Both the position numbers and the translations under genes were made by a program. From positions 278,305-342,304 of the forward strand of contig NZ_WJOK01000003.1 in the NCBI RefSeq assembly GCF_009649785.1: 64,000 nucleotides of DNA, given 5' to 3'. This stretch comes from Agrobacterium tumefaciens (GTDB taxonomy: Bacteria > Pseudomonadota > Alphaproteobacteria > Rhizobiales > Rhizobiaceae). This document shows, in pieces, positions 30,237 to 39,475 of this stretch; positions within the stretch are counted from its first letter, which is position 1, and every line of letters begins with the position of its first letter. The notes under the pieces were generated by a model. The model saw only the letters and a list, made by a program, of their open reading frames with translations, searched no databases and was not told the DNA's origin.

Positions 30237-32555
30237 ATGGAAGAGACTGCCTATCGGGGGATAGATAGACAGACTGAAACCGGTGACACGCTTCGCTCAA
30301 CGACGCAGCCGGTGCCGGGCCGCTTTTCGCGGCGGCGTTCGCTCGCCAGCAAGATAACCCTGATATTTCTCGGCGGCGTGATCTTTTCCTACAGCATCGG
30401 GGCGCTCGTCGGCTGGTACATGTTCGTTGCCGCCGCCAGCGAGCAATGGCTCAACCAGGCCCGCGTCAATTCACAGATTGCCAGCGCCACCCTGCGCAGC
30501 ATCTATACCTATGTCAGCGTCACCGCCGACACGGACGGACAGGTGAACGGCATCTTGACCGACAAGCCGATTGGCGACGACGCTTCCATCCTCGTTACCG
30601 GCTTCAACCCCAGCGACGTTCTCGCCCTCATCGGTGCGCAGACCAAGAATGCCGTCTGGCTTTTCCGCTACGATGAGGCCGATTCCGGATTCCGTCAAAT
30701 CGCGGCGGCCTTCGACAACGCCGCCGACGACGCCGAAAAACCGATTGCCACCGATCCCATCTTCTCCAGAGATGCGGTCGCCGCGCGTTTTGCCACCGGC
30801 TTTGCGACGATTGGCGATTCCAGCCATTATATCGGCCTGTTGCCGATCATCAGCACGGAAACGAAAAAGCCGATTGGCGCGGTCGCCGTCAGCATCGGCG
30901 GTTCGGACGCGCTTTATGGCGCGCAGCGCAAGCTCATCTACAATTCGCTCGTCGCCCTGATCGTTGTTCTGACCGTCACCGGCGTTCTCGTGACGCTGAT
31001 TGCCAGGCATTTTCTGAAACCCGTTCCGGCGCTGGTGCAGGCGACACTCAGGATCGCCCGTGAGGAAACCGATGTCGTCACGCCGTTTCAGGATCGACGG
31101 GACGAGATCGGCGACATGGCCACCGCCATCGAAACCCTGCGGGAGGCCGTTCTGGAACGTGGACGGCTCAGGCAGATCCGCGACATGGCGCAGCAACTGG
31201 AACATATGGCCCATCACGATGCGCTGACGGGGCTTCCCAACCGCGTGCTCTTGATGAAGACGCTGGAGAACCGTCTCGAACATCTTTCCACGTCAGGCCA
31301 GCCGTTCAACGTCATGCTGCTCGATCTCGACCGCTTCAAGGCCGTCAACGATACGTTGGGACACGCGGCAGGCGACGCACTGCTGGTGGCCGTGGCCTCG
31401 CGGATTTCCTCCGTGCTCGGTGAAAACGACATGGTGAGCAGGCTCGGCGGCGACGAATTTGCGATCATACAAGCGGTGAGCGATAATTGTCGCGAGGATG
31501 CGGGCGCGCTGGCAAAGCGCGTGGTCCATGCGGTCTCGCGCAGCTTCAGCCTCGAAGGTAGCCATATAAGCGTCGATACCAGCATCGGCATCGCCTGCGC
31601 GCCCGATCACGGCAACTCCGCCACCCAGCTTCTGCAACATGCGGACCTTGGTCTCTACCGGGCGAAATCCATGGGATGCGGCTTTTTTGTCTTTTACGAG
31701 CCTGGCATGGACATGGCGGCGCAGCACAAGCACGCGCTCGAAATAGACATGAAATCCGCGCTCGAAAACCACGAATTCGAGCTGTATTACCAGCCCGTGG
31801 TCAATCTGGAGAGCGGCCGCATTGTCGCCTACGAGGCCCTTGCCAGATGGCGGCACAGCAAGCTTGGCATCATCACGCCGGATCGCTTCATAACGCTTGC
31901 CGAAGAAAACAATTTCATCAAACCTCTGGGCGAATGGGTTTTGGCGCAGGCCTGCATGGACGCCATGACCTGGCCCAGGGATATCCGACTTGCCGTCAAT
32001 CTTTCCGCCGTGCAGCTTTGCAATGACGATATTGTCCCGATCGTTGACGGCGCGCTGAAAGCCTCCGGCTTCCCGGCCGAGCGGCTCGAGCTTGAAGTGA
32101 CGGAAACGGCAATGCTGGAGCGCGACAACAGCGCCAGGGCTTTAAAGCTGCTGAAGGAAATGGGCGTCCGCCTCGTGCTTGATGATTTCGGCACCGGTTA
32201 TGCCGGGTTGAGCACGCTGACGCATGTTGCCTTCGACAAGATCAAGATCGACCGCGAATTCGTTTCCGGCCTGCCGGAAAATCCAATGTGCTCGGCCATC
32301 GTCAACACCATCATCGACATGGCAGAACAGATCGGCCTGAAAGTCACCGCCGAGGGCGTGGAAGACAAGAAACAGGTCGAGGCCCTCAAGCTTTCCGGAT
32401 GCGACGAGGCACAGGGCTATTATTTTGCCGAGCCGGCGCCGCTTGCCCGGATACTCAAGAACCGTGCCGTCATCGCCCAAACCGGAAACGACGAATATAG
32501 CGACGTCGGGCGACCGATGCAGGAAACCTATTACCCGCCACAAAAAGCGATTTGA
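30237..32555 (+). CDS. Membrane GGDEF-EAL cyclic-di-GMP enzyme
   Basis: A 772-residue signalling protein. A membrane span (about residues 38-65), a periplasmic sensor domain of about 170 residues, a second span (about 238-258), a HAMP linker, then GGDEF (signature about 403-407) and EAL (about 532-534). Both signature motifs are intact, so it may be able to make and break cyclic-di-GMP. The RxxD inhibitory site before GGDEF is missing (GEND instead), so product inhibition at that site is unlikely. Two binding-protein genes follow within 31 and 67 bases and could supply the periplasmic signal; that is inferred. Confidence 0.9.
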   Translation: MEETAYRGIDRQTETGDTLRSTTQPVPGRFSRRRSLASKITLIFLGGVIFSYSIGALVGWYMFVAAASEQWLNQARVNSQIASATLRSIYTYVSVTADTDGQVNGILTDKPIGDDASILVTGFNPSDVLALIGAQTKNAVWLFRYDEADSGFRQIAAAFDNAADDAEKPIATDPIFSRDAVAARFATGFATIGDSSHYIGLLPIISTETKKPIGAVAVSIGGSDALYGAQRKLIYNSLVALIVVLTVTGVLVTLIARHFLKPVPALVQATLRIAREETDVVTPFQDRRDEIGDMATAIETLREAVLERGRLRQIRDMAQQLEHMAHHDALTGLPNRVLLMKTLENRLEHLSTSGQPFNVMLLDLDRFKAVNDTLGHAAGDALLVAVASRISSVLGENDMVSRLGGDEFAIIQAVSDNCREDAGALAKRVVHAVSRSFSLEGSHISVDTSIGIACAPDHGNSATQLLQHADLGLYRAKSMGCGFFVFYEPGMDMAAQHKHALEIDMKSALENHEFELYYQPVVNLESGRIVAYEALARWRHSKLGIITPDRFITLAEENNFIKPLGEWVLAQACMDAMTWPRDIRLAVNLSAVQLCNDDIVPIVDGALKASGFPAERLELEVTETAMLERDNSARALKLLKEMGVRLVLDDFGTGYAGLSTLTHVAFDKIKIDREFVSGLPENPMCSAIVNTIIDMAEQIGLKVTAEGVEDKKQVEALKLSGCDEAQGYYFAEPAPLARILKNRAVIAQTGNDEYSDVGRPMQETYYPPQKAI

Positions 32556-32585
32556 GAACGCGGCTGACAGCCAAAAGGACATAAA

Positions 32586-33479
32586 ATGCGCATTTCAGTA
32601 TTTTGCCTTTTCCTCACATGCTTTATCCCCACAACTCCGGTGCAGGCCGCCGGCGAAGGCGATACGCTTCGGCAGATTGCCAAGACCGCGAAAATCCGCA
32701 TCGGTTATCGTGAGGCCGAACCGCCGTTTTCCTATCAGCTGCCGGATGGAGAAGTGACCGGCTTCTCGACTGATCTTTGCCGCGCGATCAGCGAGGACAT
32801 CCGCACGCAACTGAAGCTGGACAAACTCGACATTGAATATGTAAAGGCCACGCCCGCAACCCGGTTCATTCTCGTCCGTAGCGGCAAGATCGATATTGAA
32901 TGCGCGGCGACGACCAACAACAGCGAACGCCGGAAAATGGTAGATTTCTCCTATCCGAATTTCATGACCGCGACGCAATTTCTCTCCCGTAAACAGGACA
33001 ATCTGAAGAGCCTTGCCGATCTGGCCGGACGCTCCGTCACATCCGCCTCCGGCACGGTCAACATCGAGCAGCTGAATGCGGTGAACCGCGAAAAGAACCT
33101 AAATATCTCGGTGATGCCCACAAAAACCAATGAGGAAGCCTTCGAACTCGTCGTTGCCGGCAAGGCCTCTGCTTTCGTCATGGATGGCATATTGCTGGCG
33201 GCGCTGGCGGCAACATCGGAGAATCCCGACCTCTACGCGCTCTCGGACGAAACGCTGAGCGCACCCGAACCGTACGGCCTGGTGTTTCGGCGCAACGACC
33301 CGGCCTTCAAGGCGGCGGTCAACGAAAGCCTGCGGCAGATCTTCACCGGTCCCACCATTCACGGCCTTTACGAAAAATGGTTCACCAAACCCATTCCGCC
33401 CAATGGCATGAACCTGAACCTGCCGATGACCGCCTCGTTAAAACAAGCCTATGACCATCCGAGCGAATACCGGGACTGA
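32586..33479 (+). CDS. Orphan family 3 amino-acid-type binding protein
   Basis: A 297-residue periplasmic solute-binding protein of the amino-acid family (GltI/FliY type), with a signal peptide of about 21 residues ending VQA. The binding fold shows RIGYREAEPPFSY, TGFSTDLCRAI and DIECAATTNNSERRK. It has no permease or ATPase gene nearby and is followed by a paralogue. It starts 30 bases after the GGDEF-EAL stop and has a ribosome-binding sequence (AAAAGGAC). Confidence 0.87.
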   Translation: MRISVFCLFLTCFIPTTPVQAAGEGDTLRQIAKTAKIRIGYREAEPPFSYQLPDGEVTGFSTDLCRAISEDIRTQLKLDKLDIEYVKATPATRFILVRSGKIDIECAATTNNSERRKMVDFSYPNFMTATQFLSRKQDNLKSLADLAGRSVTSASGTVNIEQLNAVNREKNLNISVMPTKTNEEAFELVVAGKASAFVMDGILLAALAATSENPDLYALSDETLSAPEPYGLVFRRNDPAFKAAVNESLRQIFTGPTIHGLYEKWFTKPIPPNGMNLNLPMTASLKQAYDHPSEYRD

Positions 33480-33546
33480 GGGAGTAAAAACCCCACCTCT
33501 ATTTTATGAAAATGTTTTGACAGATAATTTTGGCTGGAGATGCGCG

Positions 33547-34449
33547 ATGCAGAGATCGACATTGTGGCTCATGCTTGGGGTTTTTAGTCTTTTACCCACC
33601 ATTGCAGCCGCCGACGAGACCCAACCGCCTACACTCGAAACCATTGCCAGAACCGGCACCATCCGGCTCGGCTTTGCCGACAGAAATCTTCCCTTTTCCT
33701 ATATGGGAATTGGTCCGGAGCCGATCGGTTACAGCATCGAACTGTGCCTGAAGGTGGCGGATTCCATCAAGAAGAAGTTGGGCCTGCCGGAATTGAAAAT
33801 CGATTTCGTCAAGCGCACCCCCAGCAACCGCATCACGCTTCTCAATGACGGCACAATCGACATGGAATGCGTGGCGAGCACGAATACGGAGGAAAGACGC
33901 AAGGCAGTGTGGTTTTCCTACAGCCACTTCATCACCGGCACGCGTTATGTCGCGCTGAAATCAAGCAACATGACAAGCGTCAGCGATCTTGCCGGACGAA
34001 CCGTGGTGGTGACGACGGGAACGATCAATATCAGTCAGCTGAATGTGCTTAACCGCAAACTGGGACTGAACATCGCCGTCCTGCAAAATGACAGTACGGA
34101 AGGCAGTTTCGACATGGTGACGGAAGATCGAGCCTCGGCCTTCGTCATGGACGATATTCTTCTGAGGTCCTTCGTCGCTGAAACGGGCAAGCCAGAAGAC
34201 TATTCCATCTCGAACGAATATCTCGCCCCACCACAACCCTATGGCCTGATGCTCCGACGGGGCGACACCGCCTTCAAGAACGCCGTCAACGAAGCCCTTG
34301 GGAAAATTTATGCAAGCGGCGAAATCAACGCGATCTACGACAAGTGGTTCAACGCGCCGATCCCGCCGAACGGCATAAACCTCAAGCGCCCGCTTCCCGA
34401 CGATCTGGCCGAGGCATTTAGAATGCCGGTCGATACGACGGCCGAGTAA
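33547..34449 (+). CDS. Second orphan family 3 binding protein, paralogue of the previous gene
   Basis: A 300-residue periplasmic binding protein with a signal peptide (about residues 1-18) and the same core pattern as its neighbour (RLGFADRNLPFSY, SIELCLKVADS, DMECVASTNTEERRK). The pair clearly share an ancestor. GGAG is about eight bases before the ATG; the reading frame further upstream (33451) runs into the previous gene and is not supported. It ends the block, followed by a terminator facing the min operon. Confidence 0.87.
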   Translation: MQRSTLWLMLGVFSLLPTIAAADETQPPTLETIARTGTIRLGFADRNLPFSYMGIGPEPIGYSIELCLKVADSIKKKLGLPELKIDFVKRTPSNRITLLNDGTIDMECVASTNTEERRKAVWFSYSHFITGTRYVALKSSNMTSVSDLAGRTVVVTTGTINISQLNVLNRKLGLNIAVLQNDSTEGSFDMVTEDRASAFVMDDILLRSFVAETGKPEDYSISNEYLAPPQPYGLMLRRGDTAFKNAVNEALGKIYASGEINAIYDKWFNAPIPPNGINLKRPLPDDLAEAFRMPVDTTAE

Positions 34450-34456
34450 AGAAAAA

Positions 34457-34478
34457 CGCCGCCCTGCAAGGGGCGGCG
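34457..34478 (-). terminator. Terminator of the minCDE operon
   Basis: A perfect eight-base stem CGCCGCCC / GGGCGGCG with a six-base loop. On the minus strand it is followed by TTTTTC, so it works best for minC-minD-minE; it may also stop the plus-strand transcript. Confidence 0.75.
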
Positions 34479-34494
34479 GTATTCGGAGAAAACA

Positions 34495-34755
34495 TCACGC
34501 GGCGCGCAGGTCGGCGCTCAACGGTATCTCGACATCGATCTCCAGTATGGAGACGTGCTCGTCACGATCCATCTTCACATGCACCCGATCGTTATCGATC
34601 TGCACATGCTTGGCGATGACGGCGAGAATTTCTTCCCGGAGGACGGCGACGAGATCGGTTCCCGACGACGCCCTTTCGTGGGCAAGCAGCACCTGCAGTC
34701 GCTCGCGCGCAAGCGGTGCCGACTTTTGTTTACGGAATAGGCCGAAAATGCTCAT
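34495..34755 (-). CDS. minE: Cell division topological specificity factor MinE
   Basis: An 86-residue MinE. The N-terminal anti-MinCD part ([14 protein letters not shown]) is followed by the dimerisation domain ([16 protein letters not shown]). MinE drives oscillation of MinD and clears MinC from mid-cell. It overlaps minD by four bases (ATGA). Confidence 0.95.
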   Translation of the reverse strand: MSIFGLFRKQKSAPLARERLQVLLAHERASSGTDLVAVLREEILAVIAKHVQIDNDRVHVKMDRDEHVSILEIDVEIPLSADLRAA

Positions 34756-35567
34756 GCAGCCCTCCTAGCAAAGATCTTGGAGAAGATACCCCGCTTTTCG
34801 CCCGGAATGACCACCGGAATGTCCTCGCCTGACAGGCGGCGGGCAGCGTCGAAGTAAGCCATGGCAGGTGCACAACGGGCATCCGCGAGCGTAACCGGTG
34901 CACCGACGTTGGAAGCACGCAGCACATCCGTGCTTTCGGGAATGATACCGAGCAGCGGAATGGAGAGGATTTCCAGAACGTCGTCGACCTTCAGCATGTC
35001 GCCGCGCTCGGCACGGGCCGAATCGTAGCGCGTCAGAAGCAGGTGCTTTTCCATGCGCTCGCCGCGTTCGGCCTTCAGCGTCTTGGAATCGAGCAGGCCG
35101 ATGATGCGGTCACTGTCACGCACCGAGGAGACTTCCGGATTGGTGACCACGACGGCCACATCCGCATGGCGCATGGCCAACGTCGCTCCGCGTTCGATAC
35201 CGGCCGGGCTGTCGCAGATGACCCAGTCGAAATGTTTCTTCAACTCGGCGATTACCCATTCCACGCCTTCCGGCGTCAGATTGTCCTTGTCGCGTGTCTG
35301 CGAGGCGGGCAGCAGGAACAGCGTCTCGAGGCGCTTGTCGCGGATCAGCGCCTGCGTCAGCTTGGCATCGCCCTGGATGACGTTGACGAGATCGTAGACC
35401 ACCCGGCGTTCAGCACCCATGACGAGATCGAGGTTACGCAGTCCGACGTCAAAATCGACAACCACGACCTTCTGCTTGTTCTGCGCCAATGCGGCGCCAA
35501 GCGCTGCGGTCGAGGTGGTCTTGCCAACCCCGCCCTTGCCGGAAGTAACAACGACTACCTTCCCCAT
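34752..35567 (-). CDS. minD: Septum site-determining ATPase MinD
   Basis: A 271-residue ParA/MinD-family ATPase with a deviant Walker A (GKGGVGKTT), switch motifs ([18 protein letters not shown]) and a C-terminal amphipathic membrane-targeting helix ([11 protein letters not shown]). It recruits MinC to the membrane and is displaced by MinE. The start [10 protein letters not shown] at 35567 fits E. coli MinD; the TTG at 35612 would extend it by 15 residues but is not needed. Confidence 0.95.
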   Translation of the reverse strand: MGKVVVVTSGKGGVGKTTSTAALGAALAQNKQKVVVVDFDVGLRNLDLVMGAERRVVYDLVNVIQGDAKLTQALIRDKRLETLFLLPASQTRDKDNLTPEGVEWVIAELKKHFDWVICDSPAGIERGATLAMRHADVAVVVTNPEVSSVRDSDRIIGLLDSKTLKAERGERMEKHLLLTRYDSARAERGDMLKVDDVLEILSIPLLGIIPESTDVLRASNVGAPVTLADARCAPAMAYFDAARRLSGEDIPVVIPGEKRGIFSKIFARRAA

Positions 35568-35604
35568 ACGGCTCTCCTGTTCCTGTGTTGTTTTCTCTAT
35601 GTCG

Positions 35605-36333
35605 TCAGCCAAGTTTTTCGGCCTTTATCGTATCGTTTTCCAGCCACAGCTGAACGGGCTGGCCGCGCAGCTTGTCGTCAATGTCCTCGGCAACCTTGTA
35701 GACGCCGTCGATTGCCAGTAGCTCCGCTTCCAGCTTGCGGCAGAAGATGCGCGCCGAAACATTGCCAAGCGAACCGGCCATGGCGCGACCGCGCAACGCC
35801 CCGTAAATATGCACCGACCCGCCCGCGATGATTTCCGCACCCGAGGCGACCGAACCGATGACGGTCACATCGCCTTCGGGGAACATGATCGACTGGCCGG
35901 AGCGCACCGGCTCGTTGATGACCAGCGACTGGACCACGGCCCGAACCTCGCCCGAAGCGCGCGGCTTTTCTTCGGGCAATTCGGCGGCAATGGCGACGGG
36001 CTCGACCTCGACATCTGAAGCGGGCTTTCCGCCCTTCAGCGACGGCGGCATGCCCGGCTCGATCATCGAGGGGCGAACACCTTCGATCCCCATGATGCCG
36101 ACATTACGTTCCGTCAGCGCTGCCAGCAGAGCCTTCAGCCCTGCCTTGTCCAGCGACAGCTCAGACGCATCCAGAACCACCGGACGCGACAGGAAGAACC
36201 CGGCTGAACGTGCAGCAAGATCATCCAGCCGTTCCAGCCATTGATCGAGCGGAGCTTCAGGGGACAGAACGACCGCGAGGAAGGAGCGGCCTTTGATACG
36301 GATCGAACGCTGGTCTGTTAGCACTTTGGTCAT
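35605..36333 (-). CDS. minC: Septum inhibitor MinC
   Basis: A 242-residue MinC: N-terminal domain (about residues 1-100) inhibiting FtsZ assembly, a variable acidic linker, and a C-terminal beta-helix domain (GDVTVIGSVASGAEIIAGGSVHIYG) that binds MinD. The ATG at 36333 starts the conserved part; a TTG at 36345 is possible. It is the first gene of minCDE, with a CtrA-type box 43-58 bases upstream. Confidence 0.93.
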   Translation of the reverse strand: MTKVLTDQRSIRIKGRSFLAVVLSPEAPLDQWLERLDDLAARSAGFFLSRPVVLDASELSLDKAGLKALLAALTERNVGIMGIEGVRPSMIEPGMPPSLKGGKPASDVEVEPVAIAAELPEEKPRASGEVRAVVQSLVINEPVRSGQSIMFPEGDVTVIGSVASGAEIIAGGSVHIYGALRGRAMAGSLGNVSARIFCRKLEAELLAIDGVYKVAEDIDDKLRGQPVQLWLENDTIKAEKLG

Positions 36334-36743
36334 CTTGGTAAACAAATCGTTGACAATTAGGTACCTCGAATATGGTTAACAAATGGTTAACAACGCCCCT
36401 TAAACGACGGTTTCGTTAAGAGAATTCCGCTGCGAAAAATCTCATGCACAACATTCATAAGCTCCGTTTAGCTTTTGATTTTGCGAACTTTGACTTCTTT
36501 CGAAAACTCACAATAGCAGTTGATCCTTGCTGCAACCTGACGCCCGCATGACCGTATGCGGACGCCGCCTCCCCTGCCTGACCATGCCCCGAGTCGCAGT
36601 CCGTGCAAACTGCCCGATTCCGGCACGATGTCTGCCACTGGCGGATGGGTCGCCATTTGCTTGATGAGCGGAAAAACGATTCCGTTATGCCTGCCGATGC
36701 TATAGACACGAGGCCAACCCGACACATCCAACGGAAGAATGCG
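36334..36743. other. 410-bp spacer between minC and the HAD gene
   Basis: It contains the CtrA-type box at 36376-36391 and the minC promoter region. I see no supported gene in the rest. Confidence 0.5.
36376..36391 (-). promoter_or_regulatory. CtrA-type box upstream of minCDE
   Basis: TTAA, seven bases, TTAAC: the full CtrA consensus, 43-58 bases upstream of the minC ATG. Control of min genes by CtrA is known in related rhizobia, as I recall; here it is inferred from the site. Confidence 0.65.
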
Positions 36744-37430
36744 ATGCACAGCAAAGTCCCGGCGACCGCCCAGATCTCCTCGCGCGAATATGGCGCCTTC
36801 CTGTTCGACATGGATGGAACGCTGCTGAATTCCATTGCGGTGGTGGAGCGGGTCTGGCGCGAATGGGCCGTAGACAACGGCATAGAGCCGGAGGCTTTCC
36901 TGCAGCGCATCCATGGCATGCGCGCATCCGAGGTTGTGCGTCGCGAGGCAGTTCCCGGCCTCGATATCCAGGAACAGGCGGATATGCTTTTGCAAAAGGA
37001 AATGGACGATGTTGACGGCATCCTCCAGATTCCGCAGGCAGCCGCATTTCTTGGGAAACTGCCGGCCGGAAAATGGGCCATCGTCACCTCCGCCGCCCGC
37101 GCCCTTGCCGAACTCCGGTTGGCTGCGGCAGGCCTCACACCGCCTCCAGTGATGATCTGCGCCGAGGACGTTGTGAACGGCAAGCCTGACCCGGAGGGTT
37201 ACAGAAAGGCTGCTGCGAAGCTCGGCGTCGGACCTGAAGACTGCGTCGTCTTCGAAGATGCGCCCGCCGGCATTCTGGCGGGGGAAAGCATGGGCGCAAC
37301 GGTCGTAGTCATTAACGCCACTCATTCGCATCCCATCGAAACGCCGCACCTTTCGATCGGTGGGTACGGTGAGCTGGACGTCACTATCGGCGACGGCGGC
37401 GGCTTGAAGCTCACAAGTAACAAGGGCTGA
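36744..37430 (+). CDS. HAD-superfamily phosphatase
   Basis: A 228-residue HAD hydrolase of the beta-phosphoglucomutase/sugar phosphatase subgroup. Motif I is FDMDGTLLNS near the N-terminus, motif II is VTSAARAL, and motifs III/IV are NGKPDPEGY and VVFEDAPAGI. The ATG at 36744 has GGAAG about seven bases upstream; the longer in-frame extension to 36603 lacks support. It stands alone, so its substrate (probably a sugar phosphate) is unknown. Confidence 0.87.
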   Translation: MHSKVPATAQISSREYGAFLFDMDGTLLNSIAVVERVWREWAVDNGIEPEAFLQRIHGMRASEVVRREAVPGLDIQEQADMLLQKEMDDVDGILQIPQAAAFLGKLPAGKWAIVTSAARALAELRLAAAGLTPPPVMICAEDVVNGKPDPEGYRKAAAKLGVGPEDCVVFEDAPAGILAGESMGATVVVINATHSHPIETPHLSIGGYGELDVTIGDGGGLKLTSNKG

Positions 37431-37455
37431 AAAGCCAACCCAAACATGCGGTGTC

Positions 37456-37478
37456 ATCCTCGGGTCTGCCCCGAGGAT
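37456..37478 (+). terminator. Hairpin after the HAD gene, repeat-derived
   Basis: A perfect nine-base stem ATCCTCGGG / CCCGAGGAT with a five-base loop. It resembles the GTCATCCTCGGG end of the palindromic repeat at 386, so it is probably a fragment of that family that can also end the transcript. No T-run. Confidence 0.45.
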
Positions 37479-37568
37479 CAATCACGTTTCGTAAAATCCA
37501 ATCCATTGCGCCGAGCCTGCTGCACCGGTCCCCAGTCTTTCGCCGTGTAGTTTTCCTCTACCGGCCAA

Positions 37569-37620
37569 TTGACAGCACCGCATAAATCCTACCTAATAAA
37601 ATTGGTAAGACCATCTTACC
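37569..37620 (+). promoter_or_regulatory. Promoter and operator of the GntR gene
   Basis: TTGACA at 37569-37574 and a TAATAA-type -10 near 37594-37599. Directly after it lies TGGTAAGACCA (37603-37613), which fits the FadR-subgroup pattern TGGT-N3-ACCA, and a second inverted pair GGTAAG-N5-CTTACC (37604-37620). The site is 42 bases before the GntR ATG and is a natural place for autorepression. Confidence 0.55.
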
Positions 37621-37661
37621 GCTTGCGCGAAGGGGGGAGACTTTCGCGCTGGGAGGACATC

Positions 37662-38378
37662 ATGTTTGTGGCTCTGGAGCCGCGCCGCCTCTACAGGCTG
37701 GTCGCGGAACAAATTCGCTTGCTTATCGAGAGCGGGGAACTGACGGACGGTCAGCGCCTGCCGGCGGAGCGCGATCTGGCGGAACGTTTTGGCGTGTCCC
37801 GCCCGACGGTGCGGGAAGCACTGATCGTTCTGGAAGTGGAAGGCCATATCCATATCCGCATGGGTTCGGGCGTGTATGTGAACACGTCGCGAACGGCTAA
37901 CAAGGCAAAGTCACCCGTGCCGGACGCGCACGGCCCATTCGAAATCCTGCAGGCGCGCTGCATCATTGAAAGCGCTATTGCCGAGGAGGCCGCGCGGCTT
38001 GCCACGTCTGAATGCATCGCCAGGCTGGACGACATCATCGAACGCATGGCCGGGGCGCTCGACAATTCGCCGCAGGCCCTCAACCTGGACCGCGCCTTCC
38101 ACACCGCCATTGCCGACATCATCGGCAACTCGGCGCTGAACCGCTTTACCGGCCTGATCTATGACGAGCGCAGCCTTTCGCCCTATTTCGAAAAGCTCGC
38201 CAGCTATTTCGAGGGTCCTCACACATGGATTCTTGCCGTTCAGGAACACCGGGTGATCCGCGACGCGATCGCGGCGAACGATCCGGAAGGCGCACGCGAG
38301 GCGATGCGCCAGCATCTGACGCTGTCGCAAAAGAGATTTTCCGAGAGTTTCGGGGAGGAAACGATCGGAGAAGAGTGA
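37662..38378 (+). CDS. GntR-family regulator, FadR/FCD subgroup
   Basis: A 238-residue regulator with a winged helix (about residues 31-68, LPAERDLAERFGVSRPTVREAL) and a C-terminal FCD domain. FCD proteins respond to sugar acids, which fits its place at the head of a TRAP, idonate dehydrogenase and mannonate dehydratase cluster (UxuR/ExuR-like role). GGGAGG is seven bases before the ATG. A 6-bp inverted repeat and a TGGT-N3-ACCA operator lie in its promoter. Confidence 0.87.
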   Translation: MFVALEPRRLYRLVAEQIRLLIESGELTDGQRLPAERDLAERFGVSRPTVREALIVLEVEGHIHIRMGSGVYVNTSRTANKAKSPVPDAHGPFEILQARCIIESAIAEEAARLATSECIARLDDIIERMAGALDNSPQALNLDRAFHTAIADIIGNSALNRFTGLIYDERSLSPYFEKLASYFEGPHTWILAVQEHRVIRDAIAANDPEGAREAMRQHLTLSQKRFSESFGEETIGEE

Positions 38379-38439
38379 CCGCGCCGAAACCGGCGACGGG
38401 AAAAACAGAAATCTGGCTTTAATTCGGGAGGAGTTAAGA

Positions 38440-39414
38440 ATGAAAATCAGATTGTCGACTTTGATGGGCGCAACCGCTGCCATTTTGCTTTCGGCTTTGG
38501 CGGCACAGGCGCAAACAACGCTGAAATGGGCGCATGTCTACGAGACCTCCGAACCGTTTCACACGGATTCGGTCTGGGCTGCGGAAGAAATCGCCAAGCG
38601 CACCGACGGCCGCTACAAGGTGGATGTATTCCCCGCCTCGCAGCTCGGCAAGGAAGCGGATATCAACCAGGGCCTGAAGATCGGCACGGTGGATATCATC
38701 ATCTCCGGCTCCAGTTTTGCCGCACGTGACTTCAAGCCGATCGGCGTCACCTATTTTCCATATATCTTCCGCGACCCGAGCCATCTGATCGCCTATACCA
38801 AGAGTGATATCTTCAAGCGTCTTGCCAAGGGTTACGAGGACAAGACCGGCAACCACATCGCCGCCGTCAGCTATTACGGCACGCGCCACACCACGTCGAA
38901 CAAGCCGATTGCCAACTGCGCCGACATGGCGGGGCTGAAGATGCGTGTTCCCGACGTTCCGGCCTATCTCGCCATGCCACGCGCCTGCGGCGCCAACACG
39001 ACGCCGATCGCATTCGCAGAAGTCTATCTGGCGCTTCAGAACGGCACGGTCGATGCACAGGAAAACCCGCTGACCACCATTGAGGCAAAGAAGTTCTTCG
39101 AAGTGCAGAAGAACATCGTGCTGACCGGCCACATCGTCGACCACCTCAACACGGTGATCTCGAAGAACCTGTGGTCCAAGCTTTCCGATGAAGACAAGAA
39201 AATCTTCACGGACGTCATGCAGGAAGCCGCCGTGCGGACCACGAAGACAATCGAAGGACGCGAAAAAAGCCTCGTGGAAGAGTTCAAAAAGCGCGGCCTG
39301 AACGTCGCAGAGGTGGACAAGGCGGACTTTGAGAAGAACGTCATGGAGAAGGTGAAGTTCGAGGACTTCGGTTACGACAAGGCCGACTGGGAAGCCATTC
39401 GCGCCGTCAAGTGA
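38440..39414 (+). CDS. TRAP transporter solute-binding protein DctP-type
   Basis: A 324-residue periplasmic receptor of a TRAP transporter, with a signal peptide ending AAQAQ (about residue 23). The family signature RVPDVP (about residues 168-173) carries the conserved Arg that binds the carboxylate of the ligand. Sequence features (HTTSNKPI, QNGTVDAQENPL) resemble hexuronate/aldonate-binding TRAP receptors. With the downstream enzymes, the likely ligand is a hexonate or hexuronate. GGAGG precedes the ATG. Confidence 0.9.
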   Translation: MKIRLSTLMGATAAILLSALAAQAQTTLKWAHVYETSEPFHTDSVWAAEEIAKRTDGRYKVDVFPASQLGKEADINQGLKIGTVDIIISGSSFAARDFKPIGVTYFPYIFRDPSHLIAYTKSDIFKRLAKGYEDKTGNHIAAVSYYGTRHTTSNKPIANCADMAGLKMRVPDVPAYLAMPRACGANTTPIAFAEVYLALQNGTVDAQENPLTTIEAKKFFEVQKNIVLTGHIVDHLNTVISKNLWSKLSDEDKKIFTDVMQEAAVRTTKTIEGREKSLVEEFKKRGLNVAEVDKADFEKNVMEKVKFEDFGYDKADWEAIRAVK

Positions 39415-39475
39415 GCCAAGATCCGGTGCGGCCTCCGTTGCCGCACCGCCCTTTCTCTCCAGACGGGATATCTCA

